The notes beneath the pieces were generated by a model that saw nothing but the letters and a program-made list of their open reading frames with translations, was not told where the DNA came from and did no database searches. Both the position numbers and the translations under genes were made by a program. From Sulfurimonas sp. (lineage in GTDB: Bacteria > Campylobacterota > Campylobacteria > Campylobacterales > Sulfurimonadaceae): a DNA stretch of 64,000 bases. Numbering within the stretch: position 1 is the first letter of the stretch; each line of letters begins with the position of its first letter. This document shows, piece by piece, positions 53,246-63,406 of this stretch. The stretch is from positions 1-64,000 of the forward strand of contig NZ_JALSKT010000010.1 in NCBI RefSeq assembly GCF_026988655.1, in the 5' to 3' direction.

Positions 53246-53931
53246 TGATAGAAAAAGCAAACAAAGCTTATAACGATGGTGATTACGAAACAGCATACAA
53301 ACTCTACACAGAATTAGCCAAAGAAGGAAATGCAGATGCACAAACTTCTCTAGGTTATATGCACCAAATGGCTCAAGGCTGTGAGAAAGATGAAGCAAAA
53401 ACACTAGAGTTATACACAAAAGCGGCTGAAGCGAAACAGCCTTACGCACTTTTTAACCTTGCTATTCTTTATGAAAATGGCATTGGTGGCGTTGCGCATG
53501 ATATGTTTAAAGCACATGAGCTACACATGGAAGCGGCAACAAGAGGCGTTCCCCCTGCAATGTATGAAGTAGCCCTTATGTTAGAGCGTGGGCTTGGTTG
53601 TATGCAAAACTATTCTGAAGCTGCCTTTTGGTACGAAGAAGCTGCTAAACGCGGTCATCTACAAGCTTTTAACAATCTTGGTGCACTCTATAAAGAGGGG
53701 CATGGTGTAACACAAAATGATGCTAGATGTTTTACCTGCTTTAAGCGTGCTGCTGATGGTGGATTAGCTGAGGGTCTTTACAACCTCGGTCTCTTGTATG
53801 ACCAAGGTATTGGCTGTGAAATGGACAATGATAAAGCACTTGATTTATGTAGAAAAGCCGCTTATAAAGGACATGCTAAAGCTAAAGAGATTATCAAAGG
53901 CTTACAAGAAGATGGAAAAATTGTCTTTTGA
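53245..53931 (+). CDS. Sel1-repeat (TPR-like) protein
   Basis: Repeated A(N)LGxxYxxGxGVxxDxxxAxxxxxxAA units. Confidence 0.88.
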   Translation: MIEKANKAYNDGDYETAYKLYTELAKEGNADAQTSLGYMHQMAQGCEKDEAKTLELYTKAAEAKQPYALFNLAILYENGIGGVAHDMFKAHELHMEAATRGVPPAMYEVALMLERGLGCMQNYSEAAFWYEEAAKRGHLQAFNNLGALYKEGHGVTQNDARCFTCFKRAADGGLAEGLYNLGLLYDQGIGCEMDNDKALDLCRKAAYKGHAKAKEIIKGLQEDGKIVF

Positions 53932-53998
53932 TTTTTTGATACGCTAGCCACTAAGGCACTAAAGCTAGCCTCTAATGAGGCAGAGGAGAAATAGATAT

Positions 53999-54613
53999 AT
54001 GTTTACTGGTTTAATTAGAGAAGTTGCTACTGTAAAAAGTTTTGTAGGCTCGACTCTAACCATCAAAGCAAAATACAAAGCAAATCTTGGTGACTCTATC
54101 GCTATTAATGGGGCATGCCTAACTATAGTAAAGGTAAATCCGGATGGTTTTGCAGTTGAACTCTCCCCTGAGAGTCAAAAACTCTTGGCAATACAAAACT
54201 ATAAAAACGAAGTTCATATCGAACCAGCAATGACTATGGGTGAGCGTTTTGAAGGGCATATCGTTCAAGGGCATATTGACACTATAGGGACAATTAAAGA
54301 GATAAAAAACAATGGCAACTCTTATGATATTTTTGTCACAGTCGATAAGCAGTTTATCCCTTACATTGTGCCCAAAGGTTCTATCACCATAGATGGTGTC
54401 AGCCTGACCGTAAACGATGTAGGTGCAGCAGAGTTTCGTCTCACAATTATCCCGCATACGATGAAAGAGACACTCTTTAAAAACTACAAAAAAGGCTCAA
54501 AAGTCAATGTAGAAACAGATATGTTTGCTCGCTATGTCGCGCACATCATCAAACATCAAAAATCAACTTCGCTCTCTTGGGATGAAGTCGATGCAATAAA
54601 CGCAAGTTTCTAG
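53999..54613 (+). CDS. ribE: Riboflavin synthase alpha subunit
   Basis: MFTGLIREVATVKS, SIAINGACLTIVKV, GHIVQGHIDTIGTI, SITIDGVSLTVND. Confidence 0.93.
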   Translation: MFTGLIREVATVKSFVGSTLTIKAKYKANLGDSIAINGACLTIVKVNPDGFAVELSPESQKLLAIQNYKNEVHIEPAMTMGERFEGHIVQGHIDTIGTIKEIKNNGNSYDIFVTVDKQFIPYIVPKGSITIDGVSLTVNDVGAAEFRLTIIPHTMKETLFKNYKKGSKVNVETDMFARYVAHIIKHQKSTSLSWDEVDAINASF

Positions 54614-54672
54614 GCAAAATCATAAAAAATCAAGTACTCAAAGACATCTTTGGACACAATAACTTCCGCTCT

Positions 54673-56397
54673 TTGCAAGAAGAGGGAGTTGATGCCATCT
54701 TAAATGGACAAGACCTCCTTATGATACTGCCAACCGGTGGTGGAAAATCTCTTGTTTTTCAACTCCCCACTATGATGATGGCAGGTATCACTATCGTAGT
54801 CTCTCCTCTTATCGCACTTATGCAAGACCAAGTAGCAGCCCTGCAAGCACAAAACATTGCTGCACAGATGATAAGTTCTGCACAAAGCTATGAAGAGGTA
54901 CAAGATATCATTGCCGAGGCTTACAGTGGAGAGTTAAAGTTTCTTTATCTCTCTCCAGAGCGTCTAAACAATGGTTCAACTATCCAAATACTTCGTGGAC
55001 TCAACATCAACTTCTTTGTGATAGATGAAGCACACTGTATCTCTCAATGGGGTCATGAATTTCGTGATGATTATCGTGCGCTAGGAAATCTCAAGCAGAA
55101 TTTTCCAAATACTACAATCGCTGCGTTTACAGCCACTTCTACAGACAATGTAACAGACGACATTATGCGTGAGCTGCGTTTAGAAAATCCTCTTTTACTC
55201 AAAGGGAAAATTTTTCGTAAAAATATTTTCATTTCTGCACAGCGACGCATTAGCAATGGTCACGCACAGCTCAAAAACTTTTTACTAAGACATAAAAATG
55301 AGAGTGGCATCATTTATGTCAGTTCTCGCAAAAAAGCAGAAGAGTTGAGTACATTTTTAAATGTAAATGGCTACAAGTCTTTAGCCTATCATGCAGGACT
55401 TCCTCAGCATATACGAGAGCAAAATTTTAAAATTTTTGTAAATGATAAGATAGATATCATGGTTGCTACTATTGCCTTTGGGATGGGAATAGATAAGAGT
55501 GATATTCGTTTTGTTGTCCATATGTCCCTGCCAAAATCTCAAGAAAATTATTATCAAGAGATAGGTCGTGCTGGTCGTGATGGTGAAGATAGTGAAGTTC
55601 TACTCCTCTTTAATGCTTCAGATATGGTGCAACACAAAAGATTTTTAGCTGACATCATAAATGAAGACTATAAAGCCCATCTTGATGCCAAAATAGATAA
55701 AATATACAAATATGCAACCAGTGAGATATGCTTTCACAAACAATTAGCCGAATACTTTAATGATACACTAGATTCATGTAAAGATCGTTGCGATAACTGC
55801 CTTAATTCTGATGATAAACGCCAAGATATTACAAAAGAAGCGCAAATGATTTTAAGTGCAATATATAAAACAAATCAAGGCTTTGGAAAAAACTATATCA
55901 TAGATATATTAAGAGGTTCAACCGAGCAAAAGATTCTTGCAAACGCAGCTGACAAGCTATCTGTTTACGCCATAGGGATGCAACGAAGTAAAAAAGAGTG
56001 GTTTGTCATCATTGAGCGTCTTTTAGAACTCAAAATCTTAACATTAGGTGACTTTAGTGTACTCAAACTCACAAACGATGCCATAGAAGTTTTAAAATCA
56101 CAAAAACTTGTAGATATCAAACTCTCAAGACTACAGATAAATATCAAAGAAAAACAAATCAAACAAGAAAAAGAGTTTGATTATGACAATGAACTCTTTG
56201 AAAAACTTCGAGCTAAACGCAGTGAACTTGCAAGTGAGATGGGTGTCCCTGCTTATATTATATTTGGAGATAAAACACTTAAACATTTAGCAAATGATAT
56301 GCCGACAAATAAAGAAGAGATGCTTGAAGTCAATGGTGTAGGTGCAAAGAAATTTGCACAGTTTGGGGAAGAGTTTTTAGATGTTATTAATGACTAA
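54673..56397 (+). CDS. recQ: ATP-dependent DNA helicase RecQ (N-terminus probably extends upstream)
   Basis: MILPTGGGKSLVFQLP, VIDEAHCISQWGHEFRDDYRALG, QEIGRAGRDGEDSEVLLLF, HRDC-like C-terminus; in-frame upstream codons give VLKDIFGHNNFRSLQ. Confidence 0.9.
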   Translation: MQEEGVDAILNGQDLLMILPTGGGKSLVFQLPTMMMAGITIVVSPLIALMQDQVAALQAQNIAAQMISSAQSYEEVQDIIAEAYSGELKFLYLSPERLNNGSTIQILRGLNINFFVIDEAHCISQWGHEFRDDYRALGNLKQNFPNTTIAAFTATSTDNVTDDIMRELRLENPLLLKGKIFRKNIFISAQRRISNGHAQLKNFLLRHKNESGIIYVSSRKKAEELSTFLNVNGYKSLAYHAGLPQHIREQNFKIFVNDKIDIMVATIAFGMGIDKSDIRFVVHMSLPKSQENYYQEIGRAGRDGEDSEVLLLFNASDMVQHKRFLADIINEDYKAHLDAKIDKIYKYATSEICFHKQLAEYFNDTLDSCKDRCDNCLNSDDKRQDITKEAQMILSAIYKTNQGFGKNYIIDILRGSTEQKILANAADKLSVYAIGMQRSKKEWFVIIERLLELKILTLGDFSVLKLTNDAIEVLKSQKLVDIKLSRLQINIKEKQIKQEKEFDYDNELFEKLRAKRSELASEMGVPAYIIFGDKTLKHLANDMPTNKEEMLEVNGVGAKKFAQFGEEFLDVIND

Positions 56398-57147
56398 ATC
56401 GTCATCACTCAGTGGTTTTACATCAGGATTGCATGAAATTTTATGTTGCATGTTTACCAGTTCTAAGCCATTAAGCTCAGACAAAGAAGCAATAGTCGCA
56501 TCACGATAATCTTCTCCACAATTGAGATAGATATTACATCCATTCTCATATAAAGCCAAACGAGTTTTTAAGGCTATGGAGTACGTCGTTATAATTCCCT
56601 CATCTCTCATAGCTTTAACAATATCTGAAAAATACTCTTTCGTCCAAAGAAGAGGATTTGAAGCAGGTGAAAAAGCATCTTGATAGACTATGTCAAACTT
56701 ATTTTCAAATCTTTTTACATACTCCCTAGCATCGCCTACAAAAAGCTCTATATAAACATTAGCATTTGTATATTTTCCAGAGTCACTTAAAGTATTTATC
56801 ACATCTCTAAACGCAGTAAACTCTTCTGGGTAGTTAAAATCCTTCAATGATTTGATTAAATCAGAATCTAGTTCAGGAGAGTAGATATTAAGCTGCGTTT
56901 GCGGTCTGTTTTGTGCATAATACAGGAGTGTTGCGAGTGTATTAAAACCAAGTCCATAGCAAATATCTAAAATATTCACCTCATCATTTTGAACTAGTTC
57001 AAATGCAGGTATCACATGTTTTTGCAAAGATTCTTTTAGTGCACCATCTTTTGTAGAGTGATAGTGTTCTTCATATTCTTTAGAATAGGCAGTGTAGGAG
57101 CCATCCTGACTTAAGGTAAGTATATGTAGTTCAGTATTAAAGCTCAA
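56377..57147 (-). CDS. MnmC-like tRNA 5-methylaminomethyl-2-thiouridine methyltransferase domain protein
   Basis: NILDICYGLGFNTLATLLY, DIVYQDAFSPASNPLLWTKEYFSDI. Confidence 0.82.
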   Translation of the reverse strand: MSFNTELHILTLSQDGSYTAYSKEYEEHYHSTKDGALKESLQKHVIPAFELVQNDEVNILDICYGLGFNTLATLLYYAQNRPQTQLNIYSPELDSDLIKSLKDFNYPEEFTAFRDVINTLSDSGKYTNANVYIELFVGDAREYVKRFENKFDIVYQDAFSPASNPLLWTKEYFSDIVKAMRDEGIITTYSIALKTRLALYENGCNIYLNCGEDYRDATIASLSELNGLELVNMQHKISCNPDVKPLSDDDLVINNI

Positions 57148-57212
57148 ATTATCATTCCATTTTATTTGTATCTACTTAAAGCGCAAAATCAAGTATGCCT
57201 TTTACAAGATTA

Positions 57213-57440
57213 TTATCTATCTTTTTCAAACTCTTTATCTAATTTGTCCAAAAGTTCTAAACCTCTTTTGTTATTTCCTTTAGAAGCATTGATTTGAAAT
57301 CTTGTTTTTGCGTCAAACTGGGCAAGTGCTACAGTTGCTAGTTCATCAAACAATTTATTAAGACTAATACCCTGCTCTTTTGCATACTGTTTTAATCTTT
57401 CATGCTTAGAATCTGGAACTCTTAATGTAATAGTACTCAT
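57213..57440 (-). CDS. RHH-type antitoxin
   Basis: MSTITLRVPDSKHERLKQYAKEQGISLNKLFDELATVAL; 4-bp overlap with the PIN gene. Confidence 0.75.
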   Translation of the reverse strand: MSTITLRVPDSKHERLKQYAKEQGISLNKLFDELATVALAQFDAKTRFQINASKGNNKRGLELLDKLDKEFEKDR

Positions 57441-57856
57441 TGCATCTCCTTTATAAAATTTTCTGGTGTAATTACTTTATGATTAAAAAGAAGTTCACTC
57501 TCTTTAAAATCTTTTTCATTATATGTAAGAATAACTTTTGCATTACTTGCAACAGCAAGTTCTACTAAAAAGTTGTCATCTTCATCTTTTAAGTTTGGTC
57601 TCCATGAGTAATACATACCATTCCATTGACAATTATTTAAAAAAGCACAAAAAAGTTCTTCTTGCTCACAATGACTGAGAACTGTCAGTTTTTGTATCTT
57701 TTTTCTCTTCATTACAGACTCATACTCTCGGTATAGAGCTTCACCCATTTGAGGATGCAGTTTTCCTATAAAAACCAATCGCAAAATCTCTCTTACCTGT
57801 GACTCTTTTATTATGAGAGCTGAAATCCATACACTTGTATCTATTACTATTTTCAT
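57437..57856 (-). CDS. PIN-domain toxin
   Basis: MKIVIDTSVWISALI ... LKDEDDNFLVELAVASNAKVILTYNEKDF; start set to MKIVIDTS. Confidence 0.82.
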   Translation of the reverse strand: MKIVIDTSVWISALIIKESQVREILRLVFIGKLHPQMGEALYREYESVMKRKKIQKLTVLSHCEQEELFCAFLNNCQWNGMYYSWRPNLKDEDDNFLVELAVASNAKVILTYNEKDFKESELLFNHKVITPENFIKEMQ

Positions 57857-57934
57857 ATAATATGATAGCATATTTGCATTCAAAATACAAATAAGTAATA
57901 GCAGTGATATGGAGGGATATAGCAAATAAAAAGG

Positions 57935-58426
57935 CTACAACCCATTCCCCCACATATGCATTTTTTTTGCCATGACCAGGTCATATTCATCAAGAACGTC
58001 TATCTCATTTGGTGCACGAAATTCAAACTTCTCAAGTAATTCTTTTGTTGCTTGAATATCCATCGTGCCTTTATCTTGCATGATAATAATATTGGCAGTA
58101 TTAGCTAAAGTGGTATAAGCTATGCGCAGGAGTAACTCAGGATTTGCATGTTTATAAAAAATATTTTTAAATATAACCATATCATTATCGCGAGGTAGAG
58201 CACGAAATGGATTTGAAAGTTTTTGTATTGACTGGAGTTTTACATCTTTTAAATTTTGAGGCAAAGTGCTTTGTTGTTCTTCATAAAGAGCAATACTTAA
58301 CTCTCCATCAACCCCTTGTAGAAGCTCATAAAGAGCCTCAGTAGTCTCATCTATACTGTCAGTAATTTGTATATAATGATTACCCGGTAATGGATGAAAA
58401 AGTTCACAAAATTGTTTTAAATCCAT
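57935..58426 (-). CDS. Conserved hypothetical protein
   Basis: Intact ORF, adjoining conserved hypothetical. Confidence 0.5.
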   Translation of the reverse strand: MDLKQFCELFHPLPGNHYIQITDSIDETTEALYELLQGVDGELSIALYEEQQSTLPQNLKDVKLQSIQKLSNPFRALPRDNDMVIFKNIFYKHANPELLLRIAYTTLANTANIIIMQDKGTMDIQATKELLEKFEFRAPNEIDVLDEYDLVMAKKMHMWGNGL

Positions 58427-58444
58427 TTTATTTATCTCTTTATT

Positions 58445-58747
58445 TTAATAAGCTAAATCATGAAGCTCACGAAATAGATACGCTTCTACAATGTCATCAA
58501 TAGTTTTTTGTGTATGTGCAACAAGTACCATCATAGACATATTGATAAAATCCATGACAGGCTCACCATCATTTTGCACGACAACAGCTTCTGACCAGTT
58601 CTCAAACCCATCATAAGCGTCACTATGCACCACCTCCACCAATTCACCCTCTTCTATACGCAACTGTGCCCAAGTTTTTGCTTCTAAAACAGATGTGATT
58701 TCTGCTTCTTGAAGCTCTGTTGAATTCATTGGTAACTGTAATAACAT
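58445..58747 (-). CDS. Conserved hypothetical protein
   Basis: Intact ORF with 1-bp overlap with luxS. Confidence 0.5.
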   Translation of the reverse strand: MLLQLPMNSTELQEAEITSVLEAKTWAQLRIEEGELVEVVHSDAYDGFENWSEAVVVQNDGEPVMDFINMSMMVLVAHTQKTIDDIVEAYLFRELHDLAY

Positions 58748-59289
58748 TATTTATTTATCTCTTTTAATTGTTTTTTACTAAGTTGGAGTTTTTTGTTGTC
58801 CATCACACCTATTTTATGTGAAAGTACATCGCTTGCAATTTTTTTAGCATTTTTTAGAGAATGCATTTTATATGTTCCACATTGATATATATTGAGTTCT
58901 GGAATATCTTTTTTACTTTTAACTTTTAAAACATCTTCCATAGACTTTTTCCATGCTTTTGCTACACGCTTTTCATCAGGTGTTCCAATCACTGACATAT
59001 AAAATCCAGTACGACATCCCATAGGCGAGAGATCAATAATCTCTAGATTTTTAGAGTTTAGATGATTTCTCATAAAACCTGCGAAAAGGTGTTCGAGAGT
59101 ATGTATCCCTCGTCCATCCATTTTATCAACATTTGGTACATAAAAACGTAAATCATATACTGTAATTTTATCTCCACTTGGAGTTTTCATAGTCTTTGCT
59201 TTACGCACTGCAGGAGCTGGCATGATGGTATGGTCTACGGTAAATGAGTCTAATAATGGCATTATATAATTCCTTAATTTTTTTTTCAT
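58747..59289 (-). CDS. luxS: S-ribosylhomocysteine lyase LuxS
   Basis: [51 protein letters not shown]. Confidence 0.93.
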   Translation of the reverse strand: MKKKLRNYIMPLLDSFTVDHTIMPAPAVRKAKTMKTPSGDKITVYDLRFYVPNVDKMDGRGIHTLEHLFAGFMRNHLNSKNLEIIDLSPMGCRTGFYMSVIGTPDEKRVAKAWKKSMEDVLKVKSKKDIPELNIYQCGTYKMHSLKNAKKIASDVLSHKIGVMDNKKLQLSKKQLKEINK

Positions 59290-59407
59290 TGCACTTAGGC
59301 AATAGTCTAAAGTAATTTTAGCGAAATAGATTGATTGTAAATTGAAGAATTAATGTAAGAAAGTTCTAAAGAATGAAAAAAGTTTTAGATTTGCTGTAGT
59401 TTGTGCT

Positions 59408-59452
59408 AAAGTCAAAACAAGGCTAGGCTAAAAGCCTGCCACTTTTGACTTT
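59408..59452 (-). terminator. Probable terminator downstream of por operon
   Basis: aaagtcaaaa (59408-59417) / ttttgacttt (59443-59452) with internal ggct..agcc pairing. Confidence 0.55.
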
Positions 59453-59481
59453 TGTGCAAAATGCGGTGAAGCTAAAGCTTT

Positions 59482-60438
59482 TTAAACGCGAGCTTCTTCT
59501 CTGCGGTTTAGATATGCCCAATTCGCATCAACGCGTTCTTGCCACTCTTTGATAAGATATTTATATTCATCTTTAAAAAGGTGTTTAAAACGCCCTTGTG
59601 CAGCTAAGTACTCTTCAACAGGAACGACATTTTTTGGTCTATATGTAATGTTTAGTTCATGTCCATCAATGATTTCATATAAAGGGAAAACCAATGAATC
59701 AGTAGATAAATCTGTTAAAAGCATAGTATCTTTAGGGTCAAATTTCCACTCAGTAGTACAAGGAGAAACAGCATTAATAAATACTGGTCCATCTACTTCC
59801 ATACCATGTTGGATTTTTTTAACCATATCTTTCCATTTGTTTGGTGCAACTTGTGCAGAGTATGGAATACCATGAGAAGCCATGATAGAGACCATATCTT
59901 TTTTATTTTGTTTTTCACCATAACTTACACGACCCGCAGGTGATGTTGTTGCTGATGAACCAATAGGAGTAGACGATGAGCGTTGTCCACCAGTATTTGC
60001 ATACACTTCATTATCAAGTACAACGTGCATGATGTTGTGACCACGTTCCATACAGCCAGAAATCCACTGGAAACCGATGTCGTAAGAAGCACCATCACCT
60101 GCAAAAGATACAAATTTAGGATTACGATCAGGTTGCTTTAGACGACCTTTGTTTTTTAGTGCTTTGTACATTGCCTCAGCACCTGCAACTGCAGTTGAAC
60201 CATTTTCAAATCCAATGTGAATCCATGATGCATCCCAAGATGTATATGGATAAACCGCTGTACAAACTTCTAAACATCCTGTTGATGCTGAAAGTACTAA
60301 GTCATCATTCGTTGCATTTAAAACTTCACGAACGATAATAGAGTGCGCACAACCAGGACAAAGAAGGTTCGCACCCTCAAAACGATCGGCTGATGTAGAA
60401 AACTCTTTTAAGTTTTTTATTTTTTTTAATTCACTCAT
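59482..60438 (-). CDS. porB: Pyruvate:ferredoxin oxidoreductase beta subunit
   Basis: LLCPGCAHSIIVREVL, FVSFAGDGASYDIGFQWISGCMERG (TPP binding). Confidence 0.93.
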   Translation of the reverse strand: MSELKKIKNLKEFSTSADRFEGANLLCPGCAHSIIVREVLNATNDDLVLSASTGCLEVCTAVYPYTSWDASWIHIGFENGSTAVAGAEAMYKALKNKGRLKQPDRNPKFVSFAGDGASYDIGFQWISGCMERGHNIMHVVLDNEVYANTGGQRSSSTPIGSSATTSPAGRVSYGEKQNKKDMVSIMASHGIPYSAQVAPNKWKDMVKKIQHGMEVDGPVFINAVSPCTTEWKFDPKDTMLLTDLSTDSLVFPLYEIIDGHELNITYRPKNVVPVEEYLAAQGRFKHLFKDEYKYLIKEWQERVDANWAYLNRREEARV

Positions 60439-60447
60439 AGTTTTCTC

Positions 60448-61671
60448 CTATAAAAATTGTAATTTCGGTCCACGAACACCGATGAATTGTTGTAGTGGAG
60501 TAGTTACTTTACCTGCATCAACATTTGCTTGAAGCTCAGTATATAAATCTACTAAATGTTTTTTTGTCAAGTCACGACCACCAAGGCCATATACATAGCC
60601 AGAAAGCAGTGCTTTTGTATCTGTATTGAAAAGCGTACCTGCAATTTCATTAAACAACATACCTGGAGCACCATTTGGAGATGAACGATCAAGCGCAGCA
60701 ATTGCTTTTACTTCTTTAAGAGCTTCTTGAATTTCAAAAAACGGGAATGGTCTTACAACACGAAGTCCAACAACACCAGCTTTGATGCCTTTCTCTCTCA
60801 TCTCAAGTGCAACTTCACGAGCAGTTTCAACTGAAGTACCCATACAAACAACTGCTACATCAGCATCATCCATATCGTATTTTTCAACGATGTTATACTT
60901 GCGACCAGTCAGTTTTTCAAAATCATCAAACACTGTTTGAATTTTTGGAAGTACTTTTGTCATAAGGTCATTATGTTGACGTGCTTTGTGCTCAAAGTGC
61001 CAATCTTCTTCAGTTTGTACACCATGAGTAACAGGATGCTCAAAATCAAGCATATCATTCATAGGTTTAAAATCACCCACAAAATTGTAAGCAGTATCAT
61101 CATCTAAAGTATGTACACCTTGTGCAGTATGTGATGTCATAAAACCATCTTGATGCACCATAGCCGGTAAACGAATATCATGATCTTCTGCTACTTTAAA
61201 TGCTATGAAATTTAAATCATATGCATCTTGAGGACAATATGCATCAAATTGAATCCAACCAGAGTCACGTCCTAAATACATATCAGAATGGTCACCATTA
61301 ACATTGAGTGGTGCAGCAAGAGCACGGTTTACTACATTTAAAATAATTGGTAAACGCATACCGGAAGCTTGATAGAGTGTTTCAACCATCAATGCAAAAC
61401 CTTGAGAAGAAGTTGCAGTAGCAACACGACCACCAGCAGCAGAAGCGCCTATACATCCTGACATTGCAGCATGTTCAGACTCTACCATTACAAATTCGCC
61501 TTCAACATAATTGTCAGCTAAAAATTTTGCATAACCCTCAACAATCGGAGTTGATGGAGTAATCGGGTATGCCGATACAACGTCAATTTGACACTGTCTC
61601 ATTGCCTGAGCAGCAGCAAAGTTACCATCCCATACTTCAATATCTTTTAATTCCATTTTATCAAATGCCAT
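60448..61671 (-). CDS. porA: Pyruvate:ferredoxin oxidoreductase alpha subunit
   Basis: VVSAYPITPSTPIVEGYAKF, ESEHAAMSGCIGASAAGGRVATATSSQGFALM. Confidence 0.95.
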   Translation of the reverse strand: MAFDKMELKDIEVWDGNFAAAQAMRQCQIDVVSAYPITPSTPIVEGYAKFLADNYVEGEFVMVESEHAAMSGCIGASAAGGRVATATSSQGFALMVETLYQASGMRLPIILNVVNRALAAPLNVNGDHSDMYLGRDSGWIQFDAYCPQDAYDLNFIAFKVAEDHDIRLPAMVHQDGFMTSHTAQGVHTLDDDTAYNFVGDFKPMNDMLDFEHPVTHGVQTEEDWHFEHKARQHNDLMTKVLPKIQTVFDDFEKLTGRKYNIVEKYDMDDADVAVVCMGTSVETAREVALEMREKGIKAGVVGLRVVRPFPFFEIQEALKEVKAIAALDRSSPNGAPGMLFNEIAGTLFNTDTKALLSGYVYGLGGRDLTKKHLVDLYTELQANVDAGKVTTPLQQFIGVRGPKLQFL

Positions 61672-62067
61672 CTATTTCTCCTTCGTTTCTTTTGCAGGCC
61701 AATTAGCAATCTCTACTTCTTCGTCTGCTTTTTCTGGGAACATTAAAAGTGATTTTGGGTTTGTAGGACAAACCTCAACACAGATTGCACACCCTTTACA
61801 GTGATCCATATCTATACCTATCATCTTCTTGTCTCGTGAAATAATTGAAATATCTGGACAATAAATCCAACAAAATTGACAATCAATACAATAATCTTTG
61901 TTAAAAACTGGTTTTTCAATTCTCCAGTCAGCAACACTTGCAGAAAAAGAGCTGTTTTGTGAGTATGGACGGTCTTCTTGAAGTGTACCAGCAATATCAT
62001 CTATTCCGCCATCAAACGTACGAAGCATCGCTCCGATTTCAAATTCATCCCAACCTGTATTTGGCAT
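61672..62067 (-). CDS. porD: Pyruvate:ferredoxin oxidoreductase delta (ferredoxin) subunit
   Basis: Two 4Fe-4S clusters CIDCQFCWIYCPD and CKGCAICVEVCPTNP. Confidence 0.92.
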   Translation of the reverse strand: MPNTGWDEFEIGAMLRTFDGGIDDIAGTLQEDRPYSQNSSFSASVADWRIEKPVFNKDYCIDCQFCWIYCPDISIISRDKKMIGIDMDHCKGCAICVEVCPTNPKSLLMFPEKADEEVEIANWPAKETKEK

Positions 62068-62077
62068 TTTTAGCTCC

Positions 62078-62635
62078 TTATTTTACTTCGTCATATGCAC
62101 GTTGAATAGCAATCATATTTGCATCAACGATTTTTTTAGGCAATTTACCTAGAATTCTGACCATACTCTCTTTAAAGAAATCAATATCATACATTCCGGA
62201 TATTTTCATAAATGCACCAAGCATTGGTGTATTTGGTATAGGACGCCCAATAGTCTCTTGAGCAATTTTAATACAATCGACTGTATAAACCTCTTTACCC
62301 TTTAGTTTAGGCTGAGAAGCGATTAACTCATCTGTAGTTAAATGCGTTGTGATAATATATTTTGTTTCATCTTTTCCATTGATAGTAACATCTGTTGTGT
62401 ACACTAAAGCTGGATCTATTACAAAAACATAATCAGGCTCCATATATTTTTCATGATTCATAATTACTTTATCATCAACACGATTATATGCTGTCATAGC
62501 AGCCCCGCGTTTTGCAGAACCGTAAAATGCAAATGCCTGCACATGCTTACCAGTTGTAGAAATAACGTCTGCTAAACCTTTAGCACCTGTAACAGCGCCT
62601 TGACCCGCACGACTATGCCATCTGATTTCTAGCAT
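62078..62635 (-). CDS. porG: Pyruvate:ferredoxin oxidoreductase gamma subunit
   Basis: EIRWHSRAGQGAVTGAKGLADV, NTPMLGAFMKISG. Confidence 0.93.
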   Translation of the reverse strand: MLEIRWHSRAGQGAVTGAKGLADVISTTGKHVQAFAFYGSAKRGAAMTAYNRVDDKVIMNHEKYMEPDYVFVIDPALVYTTDVTINGKDETKYIITTHLTTDELIASQPKLKGKEVYTVDCIKIAQETIGRPIPNTPMLGAFMKISGMYDIDFFKESMVRILGKLPKKIVDANMIAIQRAYDEVK

Positions 62636-62742
62636 AAATTCTCCTTCGATTTTTTAAAAAAACTTATAAAAATTATTTATACAAGTATATTCAATGCTAT
62701 TTTAGACAACTGCCACTTAAATATAGCTTCATAATATAACTA

Positions 62743-63405
62743 TCATTGAGATATAATATTCATTTGTGAAAATTTTCTACTTTTAAGATATGAAACTGCA
62801 TCTAAAGAATCGCTAACGACAATATTGGTATATTTTTTTAAAATCTCTTCTTTATCATATCCACTCAATACACCGATAGAATGAATCTTTGCATTGGATG
62901 CTGAAACAAGATCCATTTGTGTATCGCCAATCATCCAAATTTCTTTATCCTTTGTCTCAAATTTTTCTAGTGCTTTTAAGATAGGTTCCTCGTGTGGTTT
63001 AGGGTGTTTCACATCTTCACGACCAATCAATACATCAAACTTATCCATTACTCCAAAATACTCCATCAATACCTTAGAATATTTTCCAGTTTTTGTCGTT
63101 ACAATTCCTAACTCTGCAAAACTACTTGCAAGTTCTATAGCTTCTTTTGCCCTTGAGAGTAAGAGAGTCTTTTGCGTAGAAATAACGCGGTAATGCTCTT
63201 TGTACGCAGCAACATAATCCCAAATTTTCTCTTCTTGGATACCTAAACCCCTATACATTACATCCAAGGGATGCCCTATAAGCGACTTAATCTTTTCATC
63301 CTCAGGATGTGGTTCATTATAAACATCATAGGAGTTATGAAAACTCTCCAATATTGCCTCAGTTGAATCTATAAGCGTACCGTCTAAATCAAATAATATT
63401 ATCAT
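62743..63405 (-). CDS. HAD-family phosphoglycolate phosphatase-like hydrolase
   Basis: MIILFDLDGTLIDSTEAILESF, KPHEEPILKAL, MIGDTQMDLVSA; start set to MIILFDLDG. Confidence 0.88.
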   Translation of the reverse strand: MIILFDLDGTLIDSTEAILESFHNSYDVYNEPHPEDEKIKSLIGHPLDVMYRGLGIQEEKIWDYVAAYKEHYRVISTQKTLLLSRAKEAIELASSFAELGIVTTKTGKYSKVLMEYFGVMDKFDVLIGREDVKHPKPHEEPILKALEKFETKDKEIWMIGDTQMDLVSASNAKIHSIGVLSGYDKEEILKKYTNIVVSDSLDAVSYLKSRKFSQMNIISQ

Positions 63406-63406
63406 A

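Noticed and set aside
53968-53981. Hairpin gcctc-taat-gaggc before ribE as a possible FMN riboswitch
   Set aside because: Far too short and lacks the conserved FMN aptamer elements; at most a minor RBS-adjacent hairpin.
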